Assembly (NCBI GenBank): GCA_039184335.1
Contig: JBCDBD010000058.1
Span: 1-15,814 of the forward strand
Length of the DNA: 15,814 nt
Source: JBCDBD01 sp039184335
Lineage (GTDB): Bacteria > Bacteroidota > Bacteroidia > Flavobacteriales > Flavobacteriaceae
Direction of reading: 5' to 3'
The position numbers and the translations under genes are program-made. The notes below the pieces were generated by a model that was not told the origin of the DNA, made no database searches, and saw only the letters and a program-made list of their open reading frames with translations. This document shows positions 1-7,500 of this stretch, piece after piece (within the stretch, counting starts at the first letter, position 1; each line of letters starts with the position of its first letter).

Positions 1-66
1 CAATCTCTTTTTCTATCATATCTTTATCAAGTACAAAGTACATAAAGGGTTGTTTGGGTTTGACTT

Positions 67-363
67 ATGTTTCGCAACACAAATCTCTGCAACCCTAACT
101 TTCGATCCAAAAAAAGTTTAAATCACCTCAAGGTAAAGAAGAATAGATTCTACGGCACCGTTAACTGGAAAAACGAAATTGTCCATCCAATCCAATACGA
201 TGAAATTTTTTGGGAATGGCCCTACTTAACAGGACGAAGTTTAGATACGGTTTACATAAAAAACAAAGGGCAGTATTTTACAACAGATACCACTGGAAAT
301 ATTATTGACAACAAAATATCTGCGAAATTAATTGAAGAAAGATTCCAGTATCTGCTAAATTGA
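67..363 (+). CDS. Small WG-repeat-like hypothetical protein, possibly a fragment
   Basis: A 98-residue ORF on the strand opposite the mobilization gene. Residues about 25-50 read like one WG/beta-repeat unit (KKNRFYGTVNWKNEIVHPIQ followed by YDEI), a short repeat common in Bacteroidota proteins that normally occurs many times per protein. There is no signal peptide or membrane segment, so the product would be cytoplasmic. A TGA lies two codons upstream in the same frame, so the ORF cannot extend further back without a frameshift. With a single recognisable unit it may be the tail of a larger broken WG-repeat gene or cargo of the mobile element. Upstream, 22-47 is an imperfect inverted repeat (CTTTAT, GTAC, GTAC, ATAAAG). 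Function unknown; the repeat assignment is by eye. Confidence 0.45.
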   Translation: MFRNTNLCNPNFRSKKSLNHLKVKKNRFYGTVNWKNEIVHPIQYDEIFWEWPYLTGRSLDTVYIKNKGQYFTTDTTGNIIDNKISAKLIEERFQYLLN

Positions 364-435
364 TAGCGAGCAAAACAGGGTTTTGCGCTGCAAGTCCCAA
401 ATCCTTACCCCAAAACTTTGTGCACGGATCCTGTT

Positions 436-479
436 CGATTTTTGTAGTGTTCTGTCAGATAAGCGTAAAACAAAAATCG
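436..479. repeat. 10-bp inverted repeat between converging genes
   Basis: CGATTTTTGT at 436-445 is matched exactly by ACAAAAATCG at 470-479, with a 24-bp spacer. It lies between the stop codons of the converging WG-like and mobilization genes. It is AT-rich and is not followed by a clean T-tract on either strand, so it is a poor intrinsic terminator. It could be a weak bidirectional terminator or a scar inside the element. The rest of 364-514 shows nothing else I recognise. Confidence 0.4.
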
Positions 480-514
480 GATAGGGCGCACCTACTGAAT
501 GCAACTATCAATAA

Positions 515-1087
515 TCATTCACCGGAAATGATTTTACTTGCCTTTCTCCTATACCTCGCAAGTTCGCTACTAGAAATCTCAAGTCTTAAGTAAGGCTTGC
601 CAAAACTGCTCTTAACCAAACGCGCTTTGCCCAATACATAATCAAAATCTTGGGACAGTCTTTTCATTTCCTCTTGGAGACGTTCGTACCGAATTTTGGG
701 AACTGTAGTATCAATTTCCTTTTGAGGTCGTTTCGGTTTTTCCACAAACTTTTTTTCCTTTCTAACCGGTTCTTGCTGTCTGAGGTTTTCACCAAAAAGC
801 GAAAGCAACATGGTATTACTGGGCTTGGTTTGGGTGACCTCTATATCTCTAAGAATGGCAATATTCGCCTCGGTGCGTTTTCGGTTCTTTCGGATTTCCT
901 CCAAGATACTATCCGCAAAACGGTCATTGGGCTTAAAGCCGTGCCACTCAAAAAAATTAATCATTTTCTCCAGAGCCTCCGATTGAGAACCTGCTATCTT
1001 TTTGGCGAATGAACGGAACCGTTTTACCACGGAAGCCTTTAAGTTCAAAGCCAGGTATTTGTACTCATATTTCCCTTTTACAACCAT
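515..1087 (-). CDS. BfmA/BtgA-like mobilization protein
   Basis: A 190-residue basic protein resembling the BfmA/BtgA mobilization proteins of Bacteroidota plasmids and transposons, which are thought to help the relaxase at oriT. The N-terminal ~60 residues (LALNLKASVVKRFRSFAKKI, then SEALEKMINFFEWHGF) look like a ribbon-helix-helix type DNA-binding fold. The middle is charged and Lys/Arg-rich, and the C-terminus (KSSFGKPYLRLEISSSELAR) is followed by another basic stretch. The ATG at 1085-1087 overlaps one copy of a 16-bp direct repeat, which suggests self-regulation or binding near the start. In related elements a relaxase gene usually follows; none is visible between here and the left window edge on this strand, so the gene may be an orphan or the relaxase may lie outside. 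The family call rests on remembered resemblance without a search. Confidence 0.7.
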   Translation of the reverse strand: MVVKGKYEYKYLALNLKASVVKRFRSFAKKIAGSQSEALEKMINFFEWHGFKPNDRFADSILEEIRKNRKRTEANIAILRDIEVTQTKPSNTMLLSLFGENLRQQEPVRKEKKFVEKPKRPQKEIDTTVPKIRYERLQEEMKRLSQDFDYVLGKARLVKSSFGKPYLRLEISSSELARYRRKASKIISGE

Positions 1088-1145
1088 TTTTCAACAAACT
1101 TTTTCAGTGTTTATGAGGCATTTAGGATGTTTTTCAACAAACTTT
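1087..1145. repeat. Pair of 16-bp direct repeats at the mobilization gene start
   Basis: TTTTTCAACAAACTTT occurs at 1087-1102 and again, identically, at 1130-1145 (43-bp period, about four helical turns). On the minus strand this is AAAGTTTGTTGAAAAA, and the first copy runs into the ATG of the BfmA-like gene. Iterated copies over a start codon suggest an operator or a binding site for the mobilization protein itself. The TTTG/TTG content also resembles Bacteroidota promoter parts. Confidence 0.6.
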
Positions 1146-1194
1146 GTATATGACTCCAGTTCGAAAAACTTAAATAACTCACTTAAAATCAATT

Positions 1195-1303
1195 ATTTGC
1201 GAAGCAAATCACCATAGTAGCGTCGCCTTGGCGCGCTACCCTCTTGCTATTCCTTTTCCCCACGTGTGGGGACTTCGGAATACCATTACTTTTAAGGTAA
1301 TGG
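1195..1303. other. Cluster of four consecutive hairpins; candidate oriT or structured RNA
   Basis: The gene-free stretch 1088-1440 contains four stem-loops in about 110 bp. (a) ATTTGC/GCAAAT at 1195-1200 and 1204-1209, loop GAA. (b) GTAGCG+CGCC / GGCG+CGCTAC at 1217-1239, a 10-bp GC-rich stem with one bulged T and loop TT. (c) CCCCAC/GTGGGG at 1258-1263 and 1266-1271, nested inside TATTCC/GGAATA at 1248-1253 and 1277-1282. (d) CCATTAC/GTAATGG at 1283-1289 and 1297-1303. It lies directly upstream of a mobilization gene and downstream of an integrase, a setting in which an oriT is expected. No relaxase nick consensus was recognised. It could instead be a small RNA or an attenuator-like leader. 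No ORF in the stretch looks coding. Confidence 0.45.
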
Positions 1304-1403
1304 CCTTTACTACACTTCGCTGATATTTTCTCGATTTTAAGAAGTCCTACAGTCCCTTTTTGAGGATATGGTAATGCAAAGAGTCATTGCCAAGAAAAGT
1401 TTT

Positions 1404-1424
1404 AAGGTCACAAATTGTGTCCTT
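1404..1424. repeat. Interrupted 21-bp palindrome near the integrase 3' end
   Basis: AAGG, T, CACAA, A, TTGTG, T, CCTT: symmetric except for the central A and a T/T pair. It lies 17 bp beyond the integrase stop codon. The one-base centre is too small for an RNA hairpin loop, so a dimeric protein binding site is more plausible than a terminator. Confidence 0.35.
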
Positions 1425-1440
1425 AGAAATGAAGGTGAAA

Positions 1441-2697
1441 TCAATCCTGATTCGGAATCTCTTCTTTTCGTTTCTGGGCTTCTTGTTCTTCCAGTTGTGC
1501 TTTCAATACGGACATTTCTTCTGCAATTTTACTGTCCAATACCTTGGCATAGATTTGGGTAGTTTTTAAAGAACGATGGCCCAACATTTTACTGACGGTG
1601 GAAATGGAAACCCCTTTGGACAGGGTGACCGTTGTCGCAAAAGTATGTCGTGCCAAATGGGTGGTCAGGTTCTTATTGATACCGCAAACATCGGCTATCT
1701 CTTTCAAATAAGCATTGGATTTTTGATTGGTCAATACAGGTAACACACCTTTACCATCCAACACATAGGGATGCTCACTGTATTTTTCAATAATGGCTTC
1801 GGCTGGAGGGAGCAGGGGAATGCTACTAATGGCCTTGGTTTTTTTTCGCGCCATCTTGATCCATCGGTAGCTATCGACCCCGATGATAATATCCTCTTGT
1901 CGCAACTGTTTTACATCTGCATAGGCCAGACCTGTATAGCAGCAGAACACAAAAATATCGCGTACCAAATCAAGCCGCGGTAAAAAGGATTTTTTGTTTT
2001 GTAGAGTATCCAACTCAGCTTGGGTCAGAAACTGTTTCTCCTTGGCCTTCCAACTGGCCTTCCAATGAAAGAAAGGGTCTCTGCTGATCCATTCATTGGC
2101 ATAGGCAATGCGAATGATTTTCTTGAAATTGACAATATATTTTATGGCCGTATTGTGTTCGCAGTTTCGTTTTGACTTTAAAAAGTATTCCAATCCCGTG
2201 ATGAACTTATGATCAACCCTACGCACGGGAATGTCGTTTCTTTGGTAGTTGTGTTGGATATAGGCCGAAACGTGCTTGTAGGCCGCTCTATAGCGTTGTA
2301 AAGTGCCTTTGGTAAATCCTTTCCCCAATAGGCTTCCCATTTCATCATTGTGGCTCTGGAAGATTTCCAATACCATCCATTCCTTGCCTTCCTTTCCCAG
2401 ATAAATGTTCTTGATGATCGTAGCGGAAACATCTTGATGTTCCCTTAAAAGGGTATCATGGATTTCAAAACAACGATTCTTAACGGTATCCAAGAATCGG
2501 TTGAACTTCGCCACTTCAAGACCAGTCCCCCTTAATCTTCCTGCTCTCGCATCCCATCGCTGTTCATCAACAGTGCGTCTTAAACTAAACTCGGCCCGCT
2601 TGCCATTGACCGTAATTCTGGCATAAACCGTTACTTTTCCATCCGTATCGGACTCACGTTTTTTAGGGTAAAAAAGGATGTTGATTGCTCCAAACAT
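1441..2697 (-). CDS. Tyrosine-type site-specific integrase/recombinase
   Basis: A 418-residue tyrosine recombinase of the Bacteroidota element type. Order: N-terminal arm-binding domain (about 1-90, with ILFYPKKRES and VTVYARITVNGKRAEFSLRR), SAM-like core-binding domain (about 105-210), and C-terminal catalytic domain (about 220-395). Visible catalytic residues are H347 and R350 (HLARHTF), H374 (LGHRS) and the nucleophile Y383 (TTQIYAKV). The position of the first catalytic Arg (TGLRxxE in most families) is Ala258 in TGLAYADVKQL; IntDOT of CTnDOT is known to lack the same Arg. I chose ATG 2695-2697 because the longer frame would begin with TTG at 2739 and its extra 14 residues overlie the GTCACC sites. 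The gene points away from tRNA-Asp, as expected for an element inserted at the tRNA 3' end. It likely catalyses integration and excision. Confidence 0.93.
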   Translation of the reverse strand: MFGAINILFYPKKRESDTDGKVTVYARITVNGKRAEFSLRRTVDEQRWDARAGRLRGTGLEVAKFNRFLDTVKNRCFEIHDTLLREHQDVSATIIKNIYLGKEGKEWMVLEIFQSHNDEMGSLLGKGFTKGTLQRYRAAYKHVSAYIQHNYQRNDIPVRRVDHKFITGLEYFLKSKRNCEHNTAIKYIVNFKKIIRIAYANEWISRDPFFHWKASWKAKEKQFLTQAELDTLQNKKSFLPRLDLVRDIFVFCCYTGLAYADVKQLRQEDIIIGVDSYRWIKMARKKTKAISSIPLLPPAEAIIEKYSEHPYVLDGKGVLPVLTNQKSNAYLKEIADVCGINKNLTTHLARHTFATTVTLSKGVSISTVSKMLGHRSLKTTQIYAKVLDSKIAEEMSVLKAQLEEQEAQKRKEEIPNQD

Positions 2698-2698
2698 A

Positions 2699-2836
2699 GG
2701 TGACACTTTAAAATAGTCACCAGAAGGTAGTAAAACCAAATGTTAAAATTTCTTCGTAAAGATTTCTTTAACAGTCAATTACAGCGATGGCGGTGACTCT
2801 TTTAAAGGGGTGTTCAGAGGCACCGTGAGAGTCACC
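2699..2836. promoter_or_regulatory. Four GTCACC half sites; candidate integrase arm-site/attachment region
   Basis: GGTGAC 2699-2704 and GTCACC 2716-2721 form one inverted pair just upstream of the integrase ATG. GGTGACTCT 2792-2800 and AGAGTCACC 2828-2836 form a second, 9-bp perfect inverted pair. The four copies of one hexamer lie between the integrase start and the tRNA. Tyrosine integrases with an arm-binding domain bind such repeated sites flanking the core. The pair next to the ATG could also autoregulate the gene. The second pair is followed by a T-run (2837-2842) and might alternatively be a plus-strand terminator with a long loop. Confidence 0.5.
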
Positions 2837-2880
2837 TTTTTTATGGTTTTATATGGTATTTTTTGATATCAAACAAAATT

Positions 2881-2910
2881 AAAAAGCCTGTAAATACTTG
2901 ATTTACAGGC
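2881..2910 (-). terminator. Rho-independent terminator downstream of tRNA-Asp
   Basis: A perfect 10-bp stem, GCCTGTAAAT (2886-2895) and ATTTACAGGC (2901-2910), with a 5-nt loop. On the minus strand it is followed by five T (2885-2881). It begins 29 bp past the tRNA 3' end and faces the right way to stop tRNA-Asp transcription before it reaches the integrase region. Confidence 0.85.
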
Positions 2911-2938
2911 TTATTACGAATTCTTCAATGAATTCCAG

Positions 2939-3012
2939 CGGTCTGGACGGGACTCGAACCCGCGACCCCCTGCGTGACAGGCAGGTATTCTAACCAACTG
3001 AACTACCAGACC
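2939..3012 (-). tRNA. tRNA-Asp (GUC)
   Basis: A full cloverleaf can be drawn: acceptor GGTCTGG/CCAGACC, D stem GTTC/GAAT, anticodon stem CCTGC/GCAGG with loop CTGTCAC, T arm GCGGG-TTCGAGT-CCCGT, and discriminator G (expected for tRNA-Asp). The anticodon GTC is at 2978-2976. The length is 74 nt and CCA is not encoded. Its 3' end faces the integrase, so it is the probable integration target of the element at the left. Confidence 0.97.
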
Positions 3013-3034
3013 AATGATTTTATCCTTAAAGAAT

Positions 3035-3050
3035 CCCAACAACAGTTGGG
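3035..3050. repeat. Small hairpin upstream of tRNA-Asp
   Basis: CCCAAC (3035-3040) and GTTGGG (3045-3050) with a 4-nt loop, between the DUF58 stop and the tRNA. No strong T-tract follows on the minus strand, so at best it is a weak terminator of the DUF58 transcript. Confidence 0.3.
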
Positions 3051-3130
3051 TTCAAACCTTGTTCAAAAGCTTTTGATAAAGCGAGGGCAAATATACCTAC
3101 ACTTTTCGGTTTCAACAAAATTTTTTTTGC

Positions 3131-4060
3131 TCAAACAAACTTCTGCCGTTCAACCATAAAGGTATTCAACACTTTTGAGAAATCTTCTTTGACATCGACC
3201 CCCACATATTTGATTTTGTACTGGGCGCACTTCAGTTGCAATTGGTTCAAATAATCGGTAATCTTTTGCTGGTAAGCTTCGCGAACACTATCAGAAAACA
3301 GGTCGATATGCTTCCCGCTTTCCACATCTAAAAAGCGTTTTGGAGCGTTGTCAAAACCAAAGTCCTGTTCGTGTTCCTTGTATAACAAATGAAACAATAC
3401 CACCTCATGTTTATTGTACTTTAAATGTCGTAACGCCTCAAATAATTGCACCTCATCCACCTCGGTCTGAAACATGTCTGAAAACAAAAAAATCAGACTG
3501 CGGCGATGGATCTTTTCGGCGATTTGGTGTAAATAAGCATATGTTTTTGTCTTTTTCCCCTGATGGGAATCCTTGACAACGGCGTTCAGTGTTGACAGCA
3601 ACATTTGAAAGTGACGCTCGCTGCTTTTTTCATTGACATGAAAATGATATGAATCTGAATACACACTCAGACCTACGGCATCACGCTGCTTTTTCAGCAC
3701 ATTCATCAGTGCTGCTATGGCCAAAACCCCAAAACCGATTTTATTAAGATGGCCTATGGACAGTTCTTTGATCTCAGGGTAGTACATCGAGGCAGAGTTG
3801 TCCAAGATCATATGACAGCGAAGGTTGGTCTCTTCTTCATAGCGTTTGGTATATAACTTATCTGTACGGGCAAAGAGTTTCCAATCAATATGCTTGGTAC
3901 TTTCACCTGTATTGTAAATCTTATGCTCAGCAAATTCTGCGGAAAACCCGTGAAATGGACTCTTATGAATGCCACTGATAAACCCTTCAACAACTTGGTG
4001 GGCCAAGAGTTCCAGGTTTTGAAACAGTTGTGATTGATATAATAGCGATCTGATGTCCAT
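3131..4060 (-). CDS. DUF58 domain protein (vWA-like)
   Basis: A 309-residue soluble protein with the DUF58 signature at about 43-77 (YNTGESTKHIDWKLFARTDK, then LYTKRYEEE). A vWA-like fold follows, with a MIDAS-type DxSxS motif, D87-N-S-A-S91 (ILDNSASM). DUF58 proteins are often encoded with MoxR-type AAA+ ATPases and are thought to act in protein complex assembly, but no MoxR gene lies next to it here. I start at ATG 4058-4060 because the longer frame begins with TTG at 4096 and would overlap the trxA terminator. No signal peptide or membrane helix. It is separated from trxA by a terminator-like hairpin, so it may have its own promoter or depend on readthrough. Confidence 0.88.
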   Translation of the reverse strand: MDIRSLLYQSQLFQNLELLAHQVVEGFISGIHKSPFHGFSAEFAEHKIYNTGESTKHIDWKLFARTDKLYTKRYEEETNLRCHMILDNSASMYYPEIKELSIGHLNKIGFGVLAIAALMNVLKKQRDAVGLSVYSDSYHFHVNEKSSERHFQMLLSTLNAVVKDSHQGKKTKTYAYLHQIAEKIHRRSLIFLFSDMFQTEVDEVQLFEALRHLKYNKHEVVLFHLLYKEHEQDFGFDNAPKRFLDVESGKHIDLFSDSVREAYQQKITDYLNQLQLKCAQYKIKYVGVDVKEDFSKVLNTFMVERQKFV

Positions 4061-4080
4061 GAACAAATTCGAATATAAAA

Positions 4081-4110
4081 GAAAAAGGCCTGACAATAGC
4101 CAAGCCTTTT
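4081..4110 (-). terminator. Intrinsic terminator after trxA
   Basis: AAAAGGC (4083-4089) pairs with GCCTTTT (4104-4110) across a 14-nt loop. On the minus strand the second arm runs into a T-tract (4086-4082). It lies 23 bp past the trxA stop and just before the DUF58 start. Confidence 0.7.
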
Positions 4111-4132
4111 CTAAATTTTAACGAAGTGCTTC

Positions 4133-4450
4133 TTATAAAACGGCGTCAATAGCATCAGTATATACTTTCTTGGGCGATACCCCAACTTGTCGGTTGACAA
4201 TTTCCCCATTCTTAAAAACCAACACTGTCGGAATGTTACGCACGCCATATTTGGCTGCAAATTGCTGATTCGCATCCACATCTACCTTACCGACCACTGC
4301 CTTGCCTTCGTACTCAGTGCTTACTTCATCGATAATGGGACCAACCATTCTACAAGGGCCACACCATGCTGCCCAAAAATCGACCACGACGGGCTTATCG
4401 CTTTTCAAAACGACTTCGTCAAATGTTGCGTCTGTTATTTCTAGTGCCAT
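4133..4450 (-). CDS. trxA: Thioredoxin
   Basis: A 105-residue single-domain thioredoxin of normal length for the family. The redox active site W29-C30-G31-P32-C33 sits in VDFWAAWCGPC, and the conserved cis-proline is P74 in RNIPTVLVF. It has no signal peptide, so it is cytoplasmic; it reduces protein disulfides using electrons from thioredoxin reductase. It lies 101 bp downstream of dnaE on the same strand. A TAnnTTTG-type element precedes it and a terminator follows, so it is probably transcribed on its own. Confidence 0.97.
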   Translation of the reverse strand: MALEITDATFDEVVLKSDKPVVVDFWAAWCGPCRMVGPIIDEVSTEYEGKAVVGKVDVDANQQFAAKYGVRNIPTVLVFKNGEIVNRQVGVSPKKVYTDAIDAVL

Positions 4451-4472
4451 GTTTGCTTATTTTAATATTGCG

Positions 4473-4480
4473 CAAAGTTA
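4473..4480 (-). promoter_or_regulatory. Candidate -7 element (TAACTTTG) of trxA
   Basis: TAACTTTG on the minus strand matches the Bacteroidota -7 consensus TAnnTTTG and ends 22 bp before the trxA ATG. I see no well-spaced TTG for the -33 element, so the call rests on the -7 match alone. Confidence 0.45.
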
Positions 4481-4551
4481 GTCAAATATCAATGTGTTTC
4501 CTTACGAATCTTACATTCGTTTTGATTATCAGTGAATTGACAAAACTTATA

Positions 4552-7500
4552 CTAATTCAATTTGTAATGGACCTCTTGTTCTTCCAATACGTTCAGAAGC
4601 TCGCTGGTGATATCAACCTTTTGTTTTCTGCTCAATAGCTGCAACTTGATCTCTTCTTGCCTCTCATAGACCACAAAGTTTAAAGGATGCTTGCCCTTAT
4701 GGGAAACCAAGGTATCTTTCAATACTTTGATACGCTTTTCCTGTAAGGTGGCAATGTCTAACTTGATGGTCAACTTTTTGGCATAGGCGTCCATCACATC
4801 TTGCAGTTGCTTAAAATCGTTATACTGTAGTCGTGGCTCCCCTTTTTTGCCTGTCTCTCGATTGACCCACCCTTCACGGACAAATACCTTGAGGTAGGCA
4901 AAGGAATTGATCATCAAAAAATGCCGGAACTTTAGGTACTCTTCCCCAAAAATGCGAAACTCATGGGTATCGGTATAATCTTCCAAGGTGAACAACCCCC
5001 AACCCTTTCCGTTTTTTGAGATACGGTGCTGTACATCGGTAATGACCCCAGCAAAAGAAAGCTCGCGGTTCACGTAGGCATCAAGATCATTGGCAAACAC
5101 CGAAACACTGGTATTGCAAAAGGCCTTGATCTCTTTTTTAAAATCATCTAAAGGGTGCCCCGAAATGTAGATTCCCACCACTTCTTTTTCCCTGCGTAAT
5201 TTTTCCATGGTTCCCCAATCTTCACATGGTGGCACCACAGGTTCGGGTATTTGCACTTCACTGGAATCACCGAACAGGCTTACCTGTGCGGAGTTTTGGT
5301 TTTCTTGGAATTTAGCCCCGTACCGCATCACCTTTTCCAAAAACGGTACCCCATCGCCCTCATCGTGAAAATACTGTGCACGCTGTGTGTTTACGAATGA
5401 ATCGAAGCCACCCGCCAAGGTCAAATTCTCAAATGCTTTTTTATTGGCCGATCGTAAATCAACCCTTTTGACCATGTCAAATACTGAACGGTAATGCCCA
5501 TTGGCCTTTCGTTCTTCCACAATGGATTCTACAGCGGAACGCCCTACACCCTTAATGGCACCCATACCAAAACGGATGGCATTGTTCTTGTTCACGGCAA
5601 ACTTGTAATACGATTCATTGACATCGGGGCCCAAAACATCAAGCCCCATACGCTTGCACTCTTCCATAAAAAAGGTCACCTGCTTGATGTCGTTCATATT
5701 GTTCGACAGCACAGCGGCCATATACTCGGCTGGGTAATGTGCCTTTAGATAAGCAGTCTGGTAAGCGATATAGGCGTAACAGGTCGAATGGCTCTTATTG
5801 AAGGCATACGAGGCAAATGCTTCCCAATCTTTCCAGATTTTCTCCAATATTTCACGGGGATGCCCGTTCGTTTCACCCCCATCTAAAAATTGGGGCCTTA
5901 ATTTTTGCAGTAGGGCAAAAATCTTTTTTCCCATAGCCTTTCGCAAGACATCGGCATCACCCTTTGAAAAACCTGCAATTTTTTGGGACAGTCGCATCAC
6001 CTGCTCTTGGTACACCGTAATACCATACGTATCTTTTAAAAACTCTTCCATTTCTGGCAAGTCATATGAAATCTTCTCTTCGCCGTGTTTTCGTGCAATA
6101 AAACTAGGGATGTATTCCATAGGGCCTGGGCGGTACAGGGCATTCATGGCGATCAGATCATCAAAAACCGTTGGCCTTAGGTTTTTGAGATGCTTTTGCA
6201 TACCAGGGGATTCATATTGAAATATGCCTATCGTCTCTCCGCGCTGAAACAGTTCGTATGTTTTTTCATCATCTAAGGGAAAGTCATCGGGCACCAATTC
6301 GACGCCGGTCCTTGCCTTTACGATCTTGACCGTATCTTTGATCAAGGTGAGTGTCTTCAGCCCTAAAAAATCCATTTTTAACAGTCCGGCACTTTCCACT
6401 ACAGCGTTGTCAAACTGGGTCACATACAGATCCGAGTCCTTTGCCGTAGCAACGGGCACAAAATTGGTAATGTCATCTGGGGTGATAATGACACCACAGG
6501 CATGGATGCCCGTGTTTCGTAAAGAGCCTTCCAACACCCGGGCCATATTGACCGTACGTCCCTCAAGATCATCGCCTTCTGAAATATTCAATAGTTGGTG
6601 CACCTTGTCCAAATCATCAGAACGGAACATTTTCTTCAGGTCAGCTTCTTCCTTTCCAAAAATCTTGTTCAGTTTCCCCATGGTCGGAATAAGTTTTGCG
6701 ATACGATCGGCATCGTTCAACGGAAGGTCCAGTACCCGGGCGGTATCACGAATCGACGACTTGGCTGCCATGGTACCATACGTAATGATCTGGGCCACTT
6801 GGTTGGCCCCATATTTTTTGATGACATAGTCCATTACCTTGCCCCTGCCCTCATCATCAAAATCGATATCAATGTCGGGCATCGATACCCGATCCGGATT
6901 CAAGAACCGCTCAAAAAGCAGGTCATACTCAAGGGGATCGATATTGGTGATGCCCAAACAATAGGCTACAACCGAACCTGCAGCAGATCCCCTGCCTGGA
7001 CCAACGGAGACCCCCATGTTCCTTGCCTCTCGAATGAAATCCTCGACAATCAAAAAATACCCTGGATATCCTGAATTTGCTATGGTGTTCAATTCAAAAT
7101 CGATACGTTCTGATACTGCCGGGGTGACCTCATCATATCGCTTGGCCGCGCCTTGGTAGGTGATATGCCTCAAATAGGCATTTTCGCCCCGCTTACCGCC
7201 ATCAGCCTCATCTGCTGTCATCTTGAACTCATCGGGAATGGAAAATTTAGGCAACAATACGTCCCGGGCCAAATCGTAAGGGGCTACCTTGTCCACTATT
7301 TCTTGTAGGGTCACAATCGCTTCTGGTATATCTTTGAAAAGCGACTTCATCTCTTCAGAAGACTTGAAGTAATATTCCTGGTTTGGCAAACCGTAGCGAT
7401 ACCCCCGACCGCGGCCTATGGGAGTAGCCTGTTTTTCACCGTCTTTTACACAAAGTAAGATGTCGTGTGCATCAGCATCTTCTTTTTTTCCATAGTAGGT

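Noticed and set aside
650..1012. 120-codon plus-strand ORF over the mobilization gene
   Set aside because: It is a shadow frame of the BfmA-like gene on the other strand.
2698..2739. Longer integrase start at TTG 2739
   Set aside because: The added residues overlap the inverted GTCACC sites, and the ATG at 2697 begins a typical family N-terminus.
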